A stretch of DNA of 64,000 nucleotides from Selaginella moellendorffii (Eukaryota > Streptophyta > Lycopodiopsida > Selaginellales > Selaginellaceae), in the NCBI RefSeq assembly GCF_000143415.4, contig NW_003314267.1, positions 3,617,138 to 3,681,137 of the forward strand, given 5' to 3'. This document shows, piece by piece, positions 53,911 to 64,000 of the stretch. Position 1 is the first letter of the stretch. Every line of letters starts with the position of its first letter. The translations under genes were made by a program, and so were the position numbers. The notes beneath the pieces were generated by a model. It was given only the letters and a program-made list of their open reading frames with translations, searched no databases and was not told the DNA's origin.

Positions 53911-55238
53911 TATAAAATTTCTTTCGCTCTGGTATGTGCTTGACTTTCGTGAGGTATGGAGTGCTTTAGTTGGTGAGACGATAGATAGATAGAATTCATT
54001 TTTTCGATCTCTATCTATCTATCTCGCTTCCTTTTTTTCTTTTTCTTTCTCTCCCAGGCGAGAAACGTATTTGAAAGGTTGGTTCTCTTTTGTTTTATGT
54101 TGTTATGGTTTTAATTCTTCTTCCGTTTTTTTCCTTTTTCTTTCTCAGGACTGACACGGGCACACGAACAGGCAACAGGCAATTAAGTGAAATCTTTGTA
54201 GCGGGCAGACAAGCATACCTCATCAAAACGAGTGTTTTCACTCAGCCGGGTCTCTCGAATCGAATCGTCCTCTCCGAGTACAAGGCAAGCATTTCAACGT
54301 TTGAGTCAGTGGTTTATTTTTTTTGTTTTTTTTTTTTTTTTGTTTTTTTCCCCATCTCCATCTCATTTTTATTTTTTTCCGTGGAAGTTTTGCTAGATTT
54401 GTAGCTCTAGCGAGTCGTAGCTCTCTTTCGTCTTTGAGTCCCTGACCCGACGACCATCGATCGTTGTCTGGTGGTTTGGAAGTTTCAGTCGCGACCGTTC
54501 TAATGCTGTGCTATTGATGATCTCAGAAGCTATGGTTTTAGCACCAATCCAGTGCTTTTTCAACGCCAAATGTTCTTAAAGTAAGATGGCAGTGGTCTCT
54601 TCGCGATTGTGAATGGATCCTCTCCGTTCTCCAATCATTCGCTTAAAAGAAAAAATCGTAAAGAAAGAAGCAACTTTCGCATTGTTTGTATCTATCAACT
54701 TGTTTGGTGATAAGATCCAGGATGTACTAGATTAAAAAACCATGCTGCCACTATTTGGACATTCCCCGCAATAGAAACCACGTACTGGAAAAATCCATAA
54801 AAATTAGCATATGCCAGCATATGCCACATGGGCCGTGACGTCATTGTGGTCATGGCCATGGGCCCATTTTATTTCAAAGAGGAGAGAGCTCTGTGCGTTT
54901 TGTTCTCCGCTGTCCAGCGCTTTGTCCCCGCGCTTCGCATCGAATCCCTGCTCTTCTCCTCGACGATCCGCCACGGCCGCGTCTTGACGCCACTGTCAGC
55001 GGCAATGTAGCTTCTTTCCTCGCGCGAATGCGATTCCAGCGATTTCCAGGTCAGGCACCGCGGTTTCTAGTCGATTCTAGCTCCGGAGAATGGGATTTCA
55101 GTGATTCTAGCCCCGATTCTAGCTGTGAGGGAGGTTGTTGCGGGTATTCCAGCGGTTCCAGCTGCGAGCACGCAGATCTGGGCGAGCTAGGTCATGAAGA
55201 AGCTTAGCTAGTCTTTCCCCGGCTCGGGAGGGTGGGCA
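53911..55238. other. Spacer between FLY and the U-box gene, with a GATA hairpin
   Basis: About 1.3 kb without a recognised gene. GATAGATAGATAGA (53980-53993) and its exact inverted copy (54010-54023) with a 16-base loop lie about 70 bp after the FLY stop. A long T-rich run is at 54320-54370. 54890-55238 is GC-richer and is the probable leader of the next gene. Confidence 0.5.
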
Positions 55239-57314
55239 ATGGCAGAGCAGCGGCAGCGCGGCTCCGCCGAGGAGCTTATCAAGGTCGTCAATGCCGTGGC
55301 ATGGATTGGGGGGCGGACGAAGCTCTACAAGAGGGAGTGCTCCCAGCTCGTGAGGAGGCTCAGATTGATGCTGCCATTGCTCGAGGAAATCCGCGAGCTC
55401 AAGCACCATTCCCTCCCCGACGATGCTGTGACTGGCCTTCTAACGGCAACTCTCAACGCAAAGCAGCTGGTTTCCTTGTGTCAAGCGGGACCCAAGCTGT
55501 ACCTGGTACGTACGAAGAGATCTTTCGCGAATTCCATGTCTAGCAAAAGATTGATTTTTTCGTTTGTTGGTTCTCTCGTTCTTTATGCCTAGGTGCTCGA
55601 GAGGGAGACACTGACTAAGAGGTTTCTCGAGATCGCGAGACTTTTAGCTGGGTCTCTGGATCATTTGTCGCTGGAGAAGCTGGATGTTTCAGACGAAGTC
55701 TGCGAACAGGTATTCTAGCATACGAGTTGTGAGCTTGTTCTCATCGCTGGAATGTTTTGTTTCTCAGGTCCAGCTTCTTCATTCCCAGCTCAAGAGGGCA
55801 AAGATCTGTGCCAACACCCTTGAAGCCCGGCTGCACGACGATCTCCTCAGTGTTATATCCGGCACTCCTGAGGAGGTGGACCAGTCGGCATTGCGCAGGC
55901 TGGCGGAAGGTTTGAATCTCAAAACTTCCGCCGAGGTACGAAAGGAAAGTCAAGCTTTCCATAAAGTGAAGGGAGAGAACGGGATTGATGAGAGAGTAAA
56001 GAGAGCTCTTCAGCTGCTCAGCTCTATCCAAACGCCCGACAACACTGCTGCTCCGGAAGATCTCTCCAGTCAGATGGCGCGCACGGATGCGTCAACTCTC
56101 GCTGTAATACCTGATGATTTTCGCTGTCCCATATCCTTGGAGCTCATGAAGGATCCCGTGATCGTGGCTACTGGACAGGTTCGCTTTCACGTTTTCTTTC
56201 TTCTCTCTTCTCATAAGCATGCTTGCAGACTTATGAACGAGCAAGCATCCAGAAGTGGCTTGACACGGGCCATAAAACCTGTCCCAAGACACAGCAAGTT
56301 CTTCCCCATCAGGTGCTCACGTCAAACTTCGTGCTAAAGAGCCTCATCTCCCAGTGGTGCGAGAGCAATGGCGTGGACTTCCCTCAGAGGATGGGGACCA
56401 GCCGAAAGAGCTGCGCGGCCGAGAACTCTTCTTCCCCGGAGCGAGCAACCATCGACGGGCTCGTCCAAAAGCTCGCGAGTGGCCAGCCCGACTTACAGAA
56501 GGCCGCTGCAGGGGAGATCCGGCTGCTCGCGAAGAAAAGCGCCGAGAACCGAGACTGCATAGCCGAGGCCGGAGCGCTCCGTCACCTGGTGAATCTCCTC
56601 GCAACCAAGGACCTCCGGACGCAAGAACACGCAGTCACGGCTCTCCTCAACCTCTCCATCAACGACAACAACAAAGGTCCCATCGTCATGCTCGGGGCCA
56701 TCGATCCCATCGTGGAGGTGCTCAAGTCGGGCAGCATGGAGGCCAGGGAGAACGCCGCCGCGACGCTCTTCAGCCTCTCGGTGGTGGACGAGAACAAGAT
56801 CACCATCGGCGCCTCGGGGGCGATCCCGGCGCTGGTGGAGTTGCTCCGGGATGGAAGCGCCAGGGGGAAGAAGGACGCGGCCACCGCCCTCTTCAACCTC
56901 TCGATCTACCAGAGCAACAAGGCCCGAGCTGTGCGATCCGGCGTCGTCCCCCACCTCATGGACTTGCTCGTCAACCAAAGCATGGCGATGGTGGACGAGT
57001 CGCTCACCATCCTCGCGATACTGGCGACGCACCCGGAGGGGCGGCTGGCGATCGGGCAGTCCGGGGCGGTGCCGGTGCTGGTGGAGCTGATCAAGACGGG
57101 GTCGCCCAGGAACAGAGAGAACGCGGCGGCGCTGCTCTATGCCTTGGGTGTCAACGATTCGAGCCATCTGGTGGCGGCGCTGGAGCTGGGAGCGGCGGAG
57201 GCGCTGGCGGAGCTCTCACAGAATGGGACTGCGAGAGCCAGGAGGAAGGCCAACGCGCTGCTGGAGCTGTCGAGCAAGCACCAGCACCAGCAGCAACACC
57301 ATCGCTGTTCATAG
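55239..57314 (+). CDS. U-box/armadillo-repeat E3 ubiquitin ligase (PUB)
   Basis: Four exons: 55239-55505, 55593-55709, 55768-56178, 56229-57314; 626 residues. Plant PUB-ARM ligases (PUB12/13/14 type) act in immunity and hormone signalling. Order: U-box N-terminal helical domain (residues 1-230), U-box [35 protein letters not shown] near 258-330 with the usual intron between GQ and TYER, then about eight ARM repeats (IVEVLKSGSMEARENAAATLFSLS and similar) and a His/Gln-rich tail. The last exon is very GC-rich. Convergent with PANC. Confidence 0.95.
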
Positions 57315-57525
57315 ATTCTTCTTCTACGAGATCCAGCTCTTTGACTCTTTTTGACTATTGTTTGACCTGGATTGACTGCCAGGACTTGCAGTTGCCACCT
57401 TTTGGACGTGTAACGATTGCCTGCATGGCTACGAATGTTAAAAAAAGTATTTATAGTATTAACAAAGCTTATGCTATTGTTTGACCTGGGAAAATCCGCC
57501 ACCTTTTGGACGTATGCGCCTCTAC

Positions 57526-58735
57526 TCAGTTATTAGAAAGCTCAACATTGTCTAAGAGACGAACACTACCAAACCATGCAGCAATTGCAAACACCGATGG
57601 CTTCGTAATTTTATCAACACTTTTCAGCGTTTCTTGGTCGACGATCTAAGCACAAAAACATTAGATTGAACAGCCAAGAAAATTTATAAATCTTACGCTT
57701 GCATAATCCACTTTGCCACCTGCATTGCTGATGGCAGTCACTGCCTGTTCTATAAGAACACTGGAATCCGTCTCGCCAGATCTCACAAGCTCCTCAGCCC
57801 TCTTGAGCGAATGGAAGATCGCCAAAGCCTGAGCCAAAGAAAGAGAGACTAGTAGTTAGAAGAGTCACAAAGAACTTTACATTTTTTCTTTCGGTCGCAG
57901 TGAGTCTAACGTTCCGGGAGCTCATTGCAAGGCCATCAGCTTCTCGTACAAGCGGGCAGCCGATCACCTCCACTCCAAAGTCCAAATCCCTCACCTAAGT
58001 TAAGGCAAGAACTATAAAAAATGAGCTTCAATTGAAAAAACAAAACGACGAAAGGAATGGAGGAAAACGAAGAAATGAATGGAAGAAAACGAAGAAAGGA
58101 ATGGAGGAAAGCGAAGAAATGAATGGAAGAAGACGAAGAAAGGAATGGAAGGAAAGAAAATGAAAGAGCTTACCATTCGAGCCAGGACTCGCCATTGTTG
58201 GTAATCCTTCTTGCCAAACACGACCACGTCCGGCTCCACAATGTTGAGAAGCTTGGACACCACGGTAGCAACACCCCTGAAGAACAATGGACGGCTTCCA
58301 CCGCAAAGAGACTTTTCCAAGTTCTCCACCCGGATCCAAGTCTCGTGGCCGGACTCACCATTCTTCTCGGGTGACTCTCGGACATACAAGTCGTGTGGAT
58401 TGAAAATGATGTCCACGCCAAGTGGCTGCTCCAAAAAGAAAAGCAAGTAAGAAAGAAATGCGAGAGAGAGAGAGACGATAATCCACCTTGAGCTTCTCGA
58501 CATCGCTGTCGAAATCGCGGGGATACACATCCAGATCCTCCCCGGGAGCAAATTGCCCGGGATTCACATAAATCGACACCACCACTTTGTCCGCTCGCAG
58601 CCTCGCCTCGGCCACCAGCGACAGATGACCTTGGTGTAGGAATCCCATCGTCGGCACCAGCGCGATCCGCTGGCCGCATTGGCGCTGGGACCTCGACCAC
58701 TGCCGCATCGCCCCCTTCTCCCTCACGATCGCCAT
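57526..58735 (-). CDS. PANC: Pantothenate synthetase
   Basis: Joins pantoate and beta-alanine with ATP to make pantothenate (vitamin B5). Five exons: 58735-58487, 58428-58174, 57994-57881, 57828-57697, 57645-57526; 289 residues, normal for PanC. Motifs: [15 protein letters not shown] (ATP-binding HxGH), [26 protein letters not shown], and [12 protein letters not shown] (KMSKS-like). No clear organelle targeting, in line with the cytosolic plant enzyme. The second intron (58173-57995) is 179 bp, long for this genome, because of a minisatellite. A perfect 20-bp palindrome lies just upstream of the start. Confidence 0.95.
58046..58156. repeat. Minisatellite in PANC intron 2
   Basis: Five units of 22-23 bp of the type CGAAGAAAGGAATGGAGGAAAA. 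Units alternate between an AAAGGAATGGAGG and an AAATGAATGGAAG form, giving a 44-bp higher-order period. On the transcribed strand this is a long pyrimidine tract. Confidence 0.85.
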
Positions 58736-58750
58736 AGAACCCTAATTCTT

Positions 58751-58770
58751 AAACCCTGAGCTCAGGGTTT
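58751..58770. promoter_or_regulatory. 20-bp perfect palindrome with telo-box-like arms upstream of PANC
   Basis: AAACCCTGAG followed directly by its exact inverse CTCAGGGTTT, 15 bp upstream of the PANC start codon. A second CCCTAA is next to it (58740). It resembles the inverted telo-box of the INDH/ELOF1 promoter. Confidence 0.6.
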
Positions 58771-58813
58771 TAAATCAAGCATATTCAGACTATATCTTAA
58801 AGAATATTCAAAT

Positions 58814-61228
58814 TTAGAGCATCTTTCCTTCTTTTATTCTCTTTGGCGCTTGGAATATTCTTCCAACCGGAGAGGATCTTTCACGAAAGATACTAGCGAC
58901 CGTCATGTACGTGGCCGAGTTCTCGGGGTCCATCTCCAAGGCCTGCTGGAACACACGCTTCCCTCTCTCCACATCGTTGTGAACCTTGCAAGCTCCCAGC
59001 AGCGATCCCCATGCGATCTCATCCGGCATAAACGGCATAGCTCCCAGCAAATCCTCCGCCAGCTCCAGCTTCCCGGATCGACCATAGACATCCACCATGC
59101 ACGAGTAGTGCTCCCTCCACGCACCCAGCCCAAAGTCAGACACCATTGACACGAAATGCCCCACGCCGATCTCCACGAGTCCAACATGGCTGCAAGCCAC
59201 GAGAACACTCAAGAAGGTGATCTCGCTCGCCTTGATCCCGCAGAGTTTCATCGCGTCGAAGAGCTCCAGCGCGTAATCTCCATGCCCGTTGTGCGCGAGC
59301 ACCGTGATCATCGCATTCCACGCCACAGTGTCCTGCTCCGGCATCGAGAGAAACATCGACTTGGCCTGCTCGATCCGCCCGTTTTGCGCAAGCCCCGCAA
59401 GCATCACCGTCCAGGACACGGAGTCATGCACAGGCATCGCGTTAAACGCCGCCAGCGCTTCATGCATATGCCCTGCCTGGGCATATGCGACCAGCATCGT
59501 ATTCCACGACACAACATTCGGCTGCGGGATACAGTCAAACGTATGCTTTGCGTTCACTTGCAACCCTTTGTCCGCATACATGATCATCATTGTGTTCCAC
59601 GACACAACATCTCTGTCGGGCATCTCCTGAAACACACTCCGCGCGGACTCCAGATGCCCGTTTTGGGCATAAGCCGACATCATCGCATTCCAGGCGACAA
59701 GATCCCTCTCCGGCATGCCGTCAAACACCGCTTTCGCGGTCTCCATGTCCCCCGATTCCCCATACGCCGACAGCATTGTCGCGCGCGACACGACATTCTG
59801 CTCCGGCATCTTGTCGTACAGCCCCTTGGCGGCGGTCAACTCCCCACGTTGACAATACGCGGCGGTCAGCGCGGTCCATGAGACGAGGTCCCGCTGTGGC
59901 ATGAGCTCAAACATTCTTTTGGCGCTCTCCATATGCCCGTTCTGGGCATACGCGCCCATCATCGCGTTCCACGAGACCATGCTGTGCTCGGGCATCTTGT
60001 CAAACGCCGCCTTGGCGGCATCCAAATCCCCGTCCTGGGAGTAAGCTCCCACAATCGCGGTGTACGAGATCACGTCCTTGCCGGGCATGGTATCAAAGAG
60101 CTTCTTCGTTCCAGCGATGGTGGAGTTTTGGGCATAGCCCTGGAGGAGCGCGTTCCAAGAGACGACGTTCCACTCCGGCATTGAGTTAAAGACGCTCTTG
60201 GCAGCCGTGAGATCGCCGGTGTCGCCGAAAACCACGATCATCGTCGTCCAAGACACCACATTCCTCTGCGGCATCGCGTCGAAGGCCTTCTTCGCTCGAT
60301 CGGCATGGCCGAGATCGGCGAAACCGGCCATGAGCGTGTTCCATGACACAACATCACGGCTGGGCACCGAATCAAAGAGGCTCTTGGCCTCGCTGATCTG
60401 CCCGTTTAGAGCGTAGGCCGTGATCATCCCATTCCACACCACGACGCTGTGCTCGGGCATCTTTCGAAACATCATCTCGGCCTCGCTGGGGTGGCCGTTC
60501 TCTGCGTAGCACATCAGGATCGTCGTCCAGGAGATGATATCCCTCTCGGGCATCCGATCAAACACCGACTTTGCCTCCTTTAAATGCCCACTCTGGGCAT
60601 ATGCCTGAAGAACAGTGTTCCACGAAATGCGATTCGGCCTCGGGATTTTCTCGAACATTTTCACAGCCTCTTCGGTTTCTCCAGCGTTTGCGTACGCCGC
60701 CACCAGCGCGTTCCACGACACGACACTTTTTTCTGGCATCTTGTCGAACAAATCTCGAGAGGCTCGCAAATGACCCTTCTGGGCAAGCAGCGTGATCATC
60801 ATGTTGTGGGACATGACATCGGGTTGTGGCATGCTATTGAAGAGTTCTTGAGCTTCCGCGAGGTGGCCATCTTGCGCATAAGCTTTGATTATGGTTCCAT
60901 ACGTGACGGCGTCCGGGACGGGGACGCGATCGAAGAGTTCCTTGGCATCGGCAAGATGCCCGTTCTCGGCATAAGCTTGGATCATCGAATTCCAGGTAAA
61001 GGAATTGGGGGTCTCGATGGAATCGAAGAGGGCGCGCGCGGCGGCGGCTGCCTTGCACTTGCCGTAGGCCTGGAGGAGGAGATTGGCAAGGTAGATGTTG
61101 GATCTGTGGCGCTCGCTGGCGGCGATTATGGCGTGGAGGCGGCGCGCCTGCGCGAGATCCCTGGAACGCCCGCATTGCCGGATGGATTCCGCGAGCTCCT
61201 CGACGGAGCTGGGAGGAGAACGAAGCAT
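58814..61228 (-). CDS. PPR protein made of a long uniform S-type array, E-type end
   Basis: Intronless, 804 residues. From residue 45 to 633 there are 19 contiguous repeats of exactly 31 residues (S-type), of the form VVSWNAM..AYAQNGHLE.AK.LFD.MPERD, followed by a P2/L2/S2 end and an E-type C-terminus (PDEIAWGSLLGACKVHND, SATYMTVASIF). No DYW domain, so for C-to-U editing it would need a partner. Selaginella organelles are known for extreme RNA editing, which fits. The residue-5/last pairs (mostly ND, NN, TN, TD, NS) are clean enough to predict an RNA target. No clear transit peptide. Divergent from RAB2. Confidence 0.94.
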   Translation of the reverse strand: MLRSPPSSVEELAESIRQCGRSRDLAQARRLHAIIAASERHRSNIYLANLLLQAYGKCKAAAAARALFDSIETPNSFTWNSMIQAYAENGHLADAKELFDRVPVPDAVTYGTIIKAYAQDGHLAEAQELFNSMPQPDVMSHNMMITLLAQKGHLRASRDLFDKMPEKSVVSWNALVAAYANAGETEEAVKMFEKIPRPNRISWNTVLQAYAQSGHLKEAKSVFDRMPERDIISWTTILMCYAENGHPSEAEMMFRKMPEHSVVVWNGMITAYALNGQISEAKSLFDSVPSRDVVSWNTLMAGFADLGHADRAKKAFDAMPQRNVVSWTTMIVVFGDTGDLTAAKSVFNSMPEWNVVSWNALLQGYAQNSTIAGTKKLFDTMPGKDVISYTAIVGAYSQDGDLDAAKAAFDKMPEHSMVSWNAMMGAYAQNGHMESAKRMFELMPQRDLVSWTALTAAYCQRGELTAAKGLYDKMPEQNVVSRATMLSAYGESGDMETAKAVFDGMPERDLVAWNAMMSAYAQNGHLESARSVFQEMPDRDVVSWNTMMIMYADKGLQVNAKHTFDCIPQPNVVSWNTMLVAYAQAGHMHEALAAFNAMPVHDSVSWTVMLAGLAQNGRIEQAKSMFLSMPEQDTVAWNAMITVLAHNGHGDYALELFDAMKLCGIKASEITFLSVLVACSHVGLVEIGVGHFVSMVSDFGLGAWREHYSCMVDVYGRSGKLELAEDLLGAMPFMPDEIAWGSLLGACKVHNDVERGKRVFQQALEMDPENSATYMTVASIFRERSSPVGRIFQAPKRIKEGKML

Positions 61229-61411
61229 CTCTAAGGCATATTCAACGGTATTGTCTTAGGACAGCGACACGTCAAGACATGTCTGACACGTGTCTACGCG
61301 GTGTGAGTCAGATTTTTTTATTTAAAGCACACGTAAGCATATATATAGTGTCACTGGCGTTTTAGGGCTAGCCATTAGGTTTTTAGAAAAGAAGGAAGAT
61401 CCGGGAGCTAG

Positions 61412-62439
<1,028 letters not shown>

Positions 62440-62819
62440 AAACGAAAGATCAAGCTATCAACCAAGAGAAAAAAAAGAAAAATTCTTTGGGATCAAACGA
62501 CTCACAAGATAGATAGACTGTTCGTGAATAATTCTTGGCGCTATTCCTCCTGTACAAAGCTTTATCGTGATGGTCTTTCCTTTATCTTTCTTAACCATGT
62601 AAAGCAACCGATACTAGCATATTCTGTCACTGGAAGGAACATTTCGTCAGAGTGCCGTAGATGAATATTCTCCCGGCAACGGCTACAATTTACTTGTGGC
62701 CGTTCACAGTGGTCCGAGCTTATAATTCTATTGTGTGTGTTCTAGGGCTCCTCCTCGTTTCTCTCTCTCTCTCTCGCCATAGCCAGGGCTCCCATCCATC
62801 GATCGATCAGGCAAAGAAG
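62440..62819. other. Spacer between RAB2 and cyclin B
   Basis: About 380 bp. A CT dinucleotide run at about 62760-62776 lies in the probable cyclin leader. Nothing else recognised. Confidence 0.4.
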
Positions 62820-64000
62820 ATGCAGACGCGAAGCCGGCGAGCTCTTGGCGACATCGGCAATCTCGTGCGGCCTCCGCCGCAGCAAGGCGCGGAGCTGAGC
62901 AAGCCGCCGCTCACCAGGCGCCGGGCGCAAGCAATCAAGGCCGCTGGCGCCGGCGCCGCGGCAGTGAAGCCCCCGGTCCCGACGCTGCCTATCCGGAAGG
63001 AAAAGGAGCCAACGCTCACAGCGCAGCTCACTGCTCGTAGCGAGGTATGCTAATTTCCTTTGTCGCATCGTTTCCTTCCATGGATCTTCTTCGTTTCCTT
63101 TCTTCACTGGAATTTTTTCCTTCGTGGTTTTGCTGGATCAATGCTTGATCGATTCTTCGTTTTTCCCTGGCAGGCAGCATGCGGATTCGACGCGGAGATG
63201 GTGGACGCTACCTCTACGCCCGTCGCCGAGGAGCCTCTTCCAAACATCGACGAGCACGACGTGGGGAATCAATTGGCGGTCACGGACTACGTCGAGGATA
63301 TCTACAGCTTCTATCGCAAGGCCGAGGTACAGAGCTGTGCGGCGCCCGAGTATATGAAGCAGCAACCGGAGATCAACGATAAGATGCGCGCGATACTCGT
63401 CGACTGGTTGATCGAGGTGTGTGAAAACTCTACTCTCTCATTTGTTCTTCTTCTTTGTGCTAGAGAGTTCTTATCTGTGATAGAGATCTCATGGCGTGAT
63501 GGCTTTTCTTGTTCTTTCGCAGGTCCATCTCAAGTTTAAGCTCATGCCGGAAACACTCTACCTCACGATCAACATCATCGACCGCTACCTCTCGCTACAG
63601 CAAGTCTCGAGAAAGTATCTCCAGCTCGTCGGAGTGACTTCGATGCTTATCGCGGCCAAGTACGAGGAAGTTTGGGCCCCTGTGGTTGGCGACTTTGTAT
63701 TTATTTCCGATGATGCCTACACCGATGATCAATTACTGTCCATGGTACGTACTCGAGAATTTGGCTTTAGATCTGCTTGCTGAACTCTTCTTTTCTTCTT
63801 TTCTTGTTCTTCATCTCAGGAAAAGAAGATGCTCAACACGCTGCGTTTCAACCTGACTGTTCCGACGCCTTACGTATTCGTGGTGCGTTTTCTCAAAGCA
63901 GCTGCCTCCGACCGACAGGTGAATTGGTCTTTCTTCCAGGCAAACTCAAAAGCTCTGGCTGACTTGCAATGAACAGATGAACTTGCTCGCCTTCTTCTTT
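62820..64000 (+). CDS. CYCB: B-type mitotic cyclin (partial, runs off the window)
   Basis: Exons 62820-63044, 63174-63416, 63523-63744, 63820-63918, and a fifth beginning at 63977 that is cut at 64000. B-type cyclins activate CDK1 at G2/M. The destruction box RRALGDIGN is at residues 6-14. The cyclin box begins with MRAILVDWLIEVHLKF, split by an intron, and continues with TLYLTINIIDRYLS and GVTSMLIAAKYEE. The N-terminus is Ala/Pro-rich. The second cyclin fold lies outside the window. Confidence 0.93.

Noticed and set aside
56354-57484. Long alternative frames over the U-box gene's last exon and over CHMP1
   Set aside because: They are shadows in GC-rich coding sequence, with Arg/Gly/Pro-rich products and no family resemblance.

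Overview
The window is nuclear DNA of a land plant, most likely a lycophyte close to Selaginella moellendorffii. The grounds are very short GT-AG introns (about 50-75 bp in nearly every gene), high gene density, many PPR and UDP-glycosyltransferase (UGT) genes, and a plastid flavodiiron protein gene (a family known to be lost from angiosperms). There is no bacterial, phage or CRISPR content. The species call is an inference. All gene models were assembled by hand from splice sites and reading frames.

Layout. (1) 0.2-27.5 kb is a UGT cluster: eleven intact UGT genes here and a twelfth at 36-37.6 kb. All share a phase-1 intron at the same place, just before the linker to the C-terminal domain, and end in a PSPG box with HCGWNS and a final Gln. 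An intronless PPR gene (3.4-5.0 kb) and a complete 14-exon xanthine dehydrogenase gene (21.0-25.8 kb) lie inside the cluster. At 12-21 kb a unit of about 2.75 kb is repeated in tandem. Two copies carry truncated UGT relics that have lost the PSPG core, and one intact gene (UGT8) looks like a crossover chimera. (2) 27.9-35.9 kb holds an LURP-one-related gene and a divergent INDH/ELOF1 pair whose start codons are 48 bp apart around an inverted telo-box. Upstream lies a decayed duplicate of the INDH/ELOF1 pair, split by about 4 kb of AT-rich insertion-like DNA. (3) 36-41.5 kb holds UGT12, an intronless kinase-ankyrin gene, and an array of repeated exon/intron-like modules. (4) 41.5-64 kb is ordinary single-copy sequence: CHMP1, an Endonuclease I-family nuclease gene with seven exons, a PLA1-type lipase, a LIFEGUARD/BI-1 protein, FLVA-like flavodiiron protein, a tRNA-binding OB-fold protein, a FLY/TUL1-type RING ligase, a U-box/ARM ligase, pantothenate synthetase, a long S-type PPR array, RAB2, and a B-type cyclin cut by the window end.

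The genes do not form one pathway. The UGT cluster is a birth-and-death array probably serving conjugation of small molecules. W-box clusters upstream of UGT2 and the LURP-one gene hint at stress control. The observations most worth checking are the Endonuclease I-type gene, the exon/intron module array, the mosaic UGT units, the broken and micro-inverted INDH/ELOF1 copy, and several tiny introns that are multiples of three without stop codons, so their retention would insert a hydrophobic segment.
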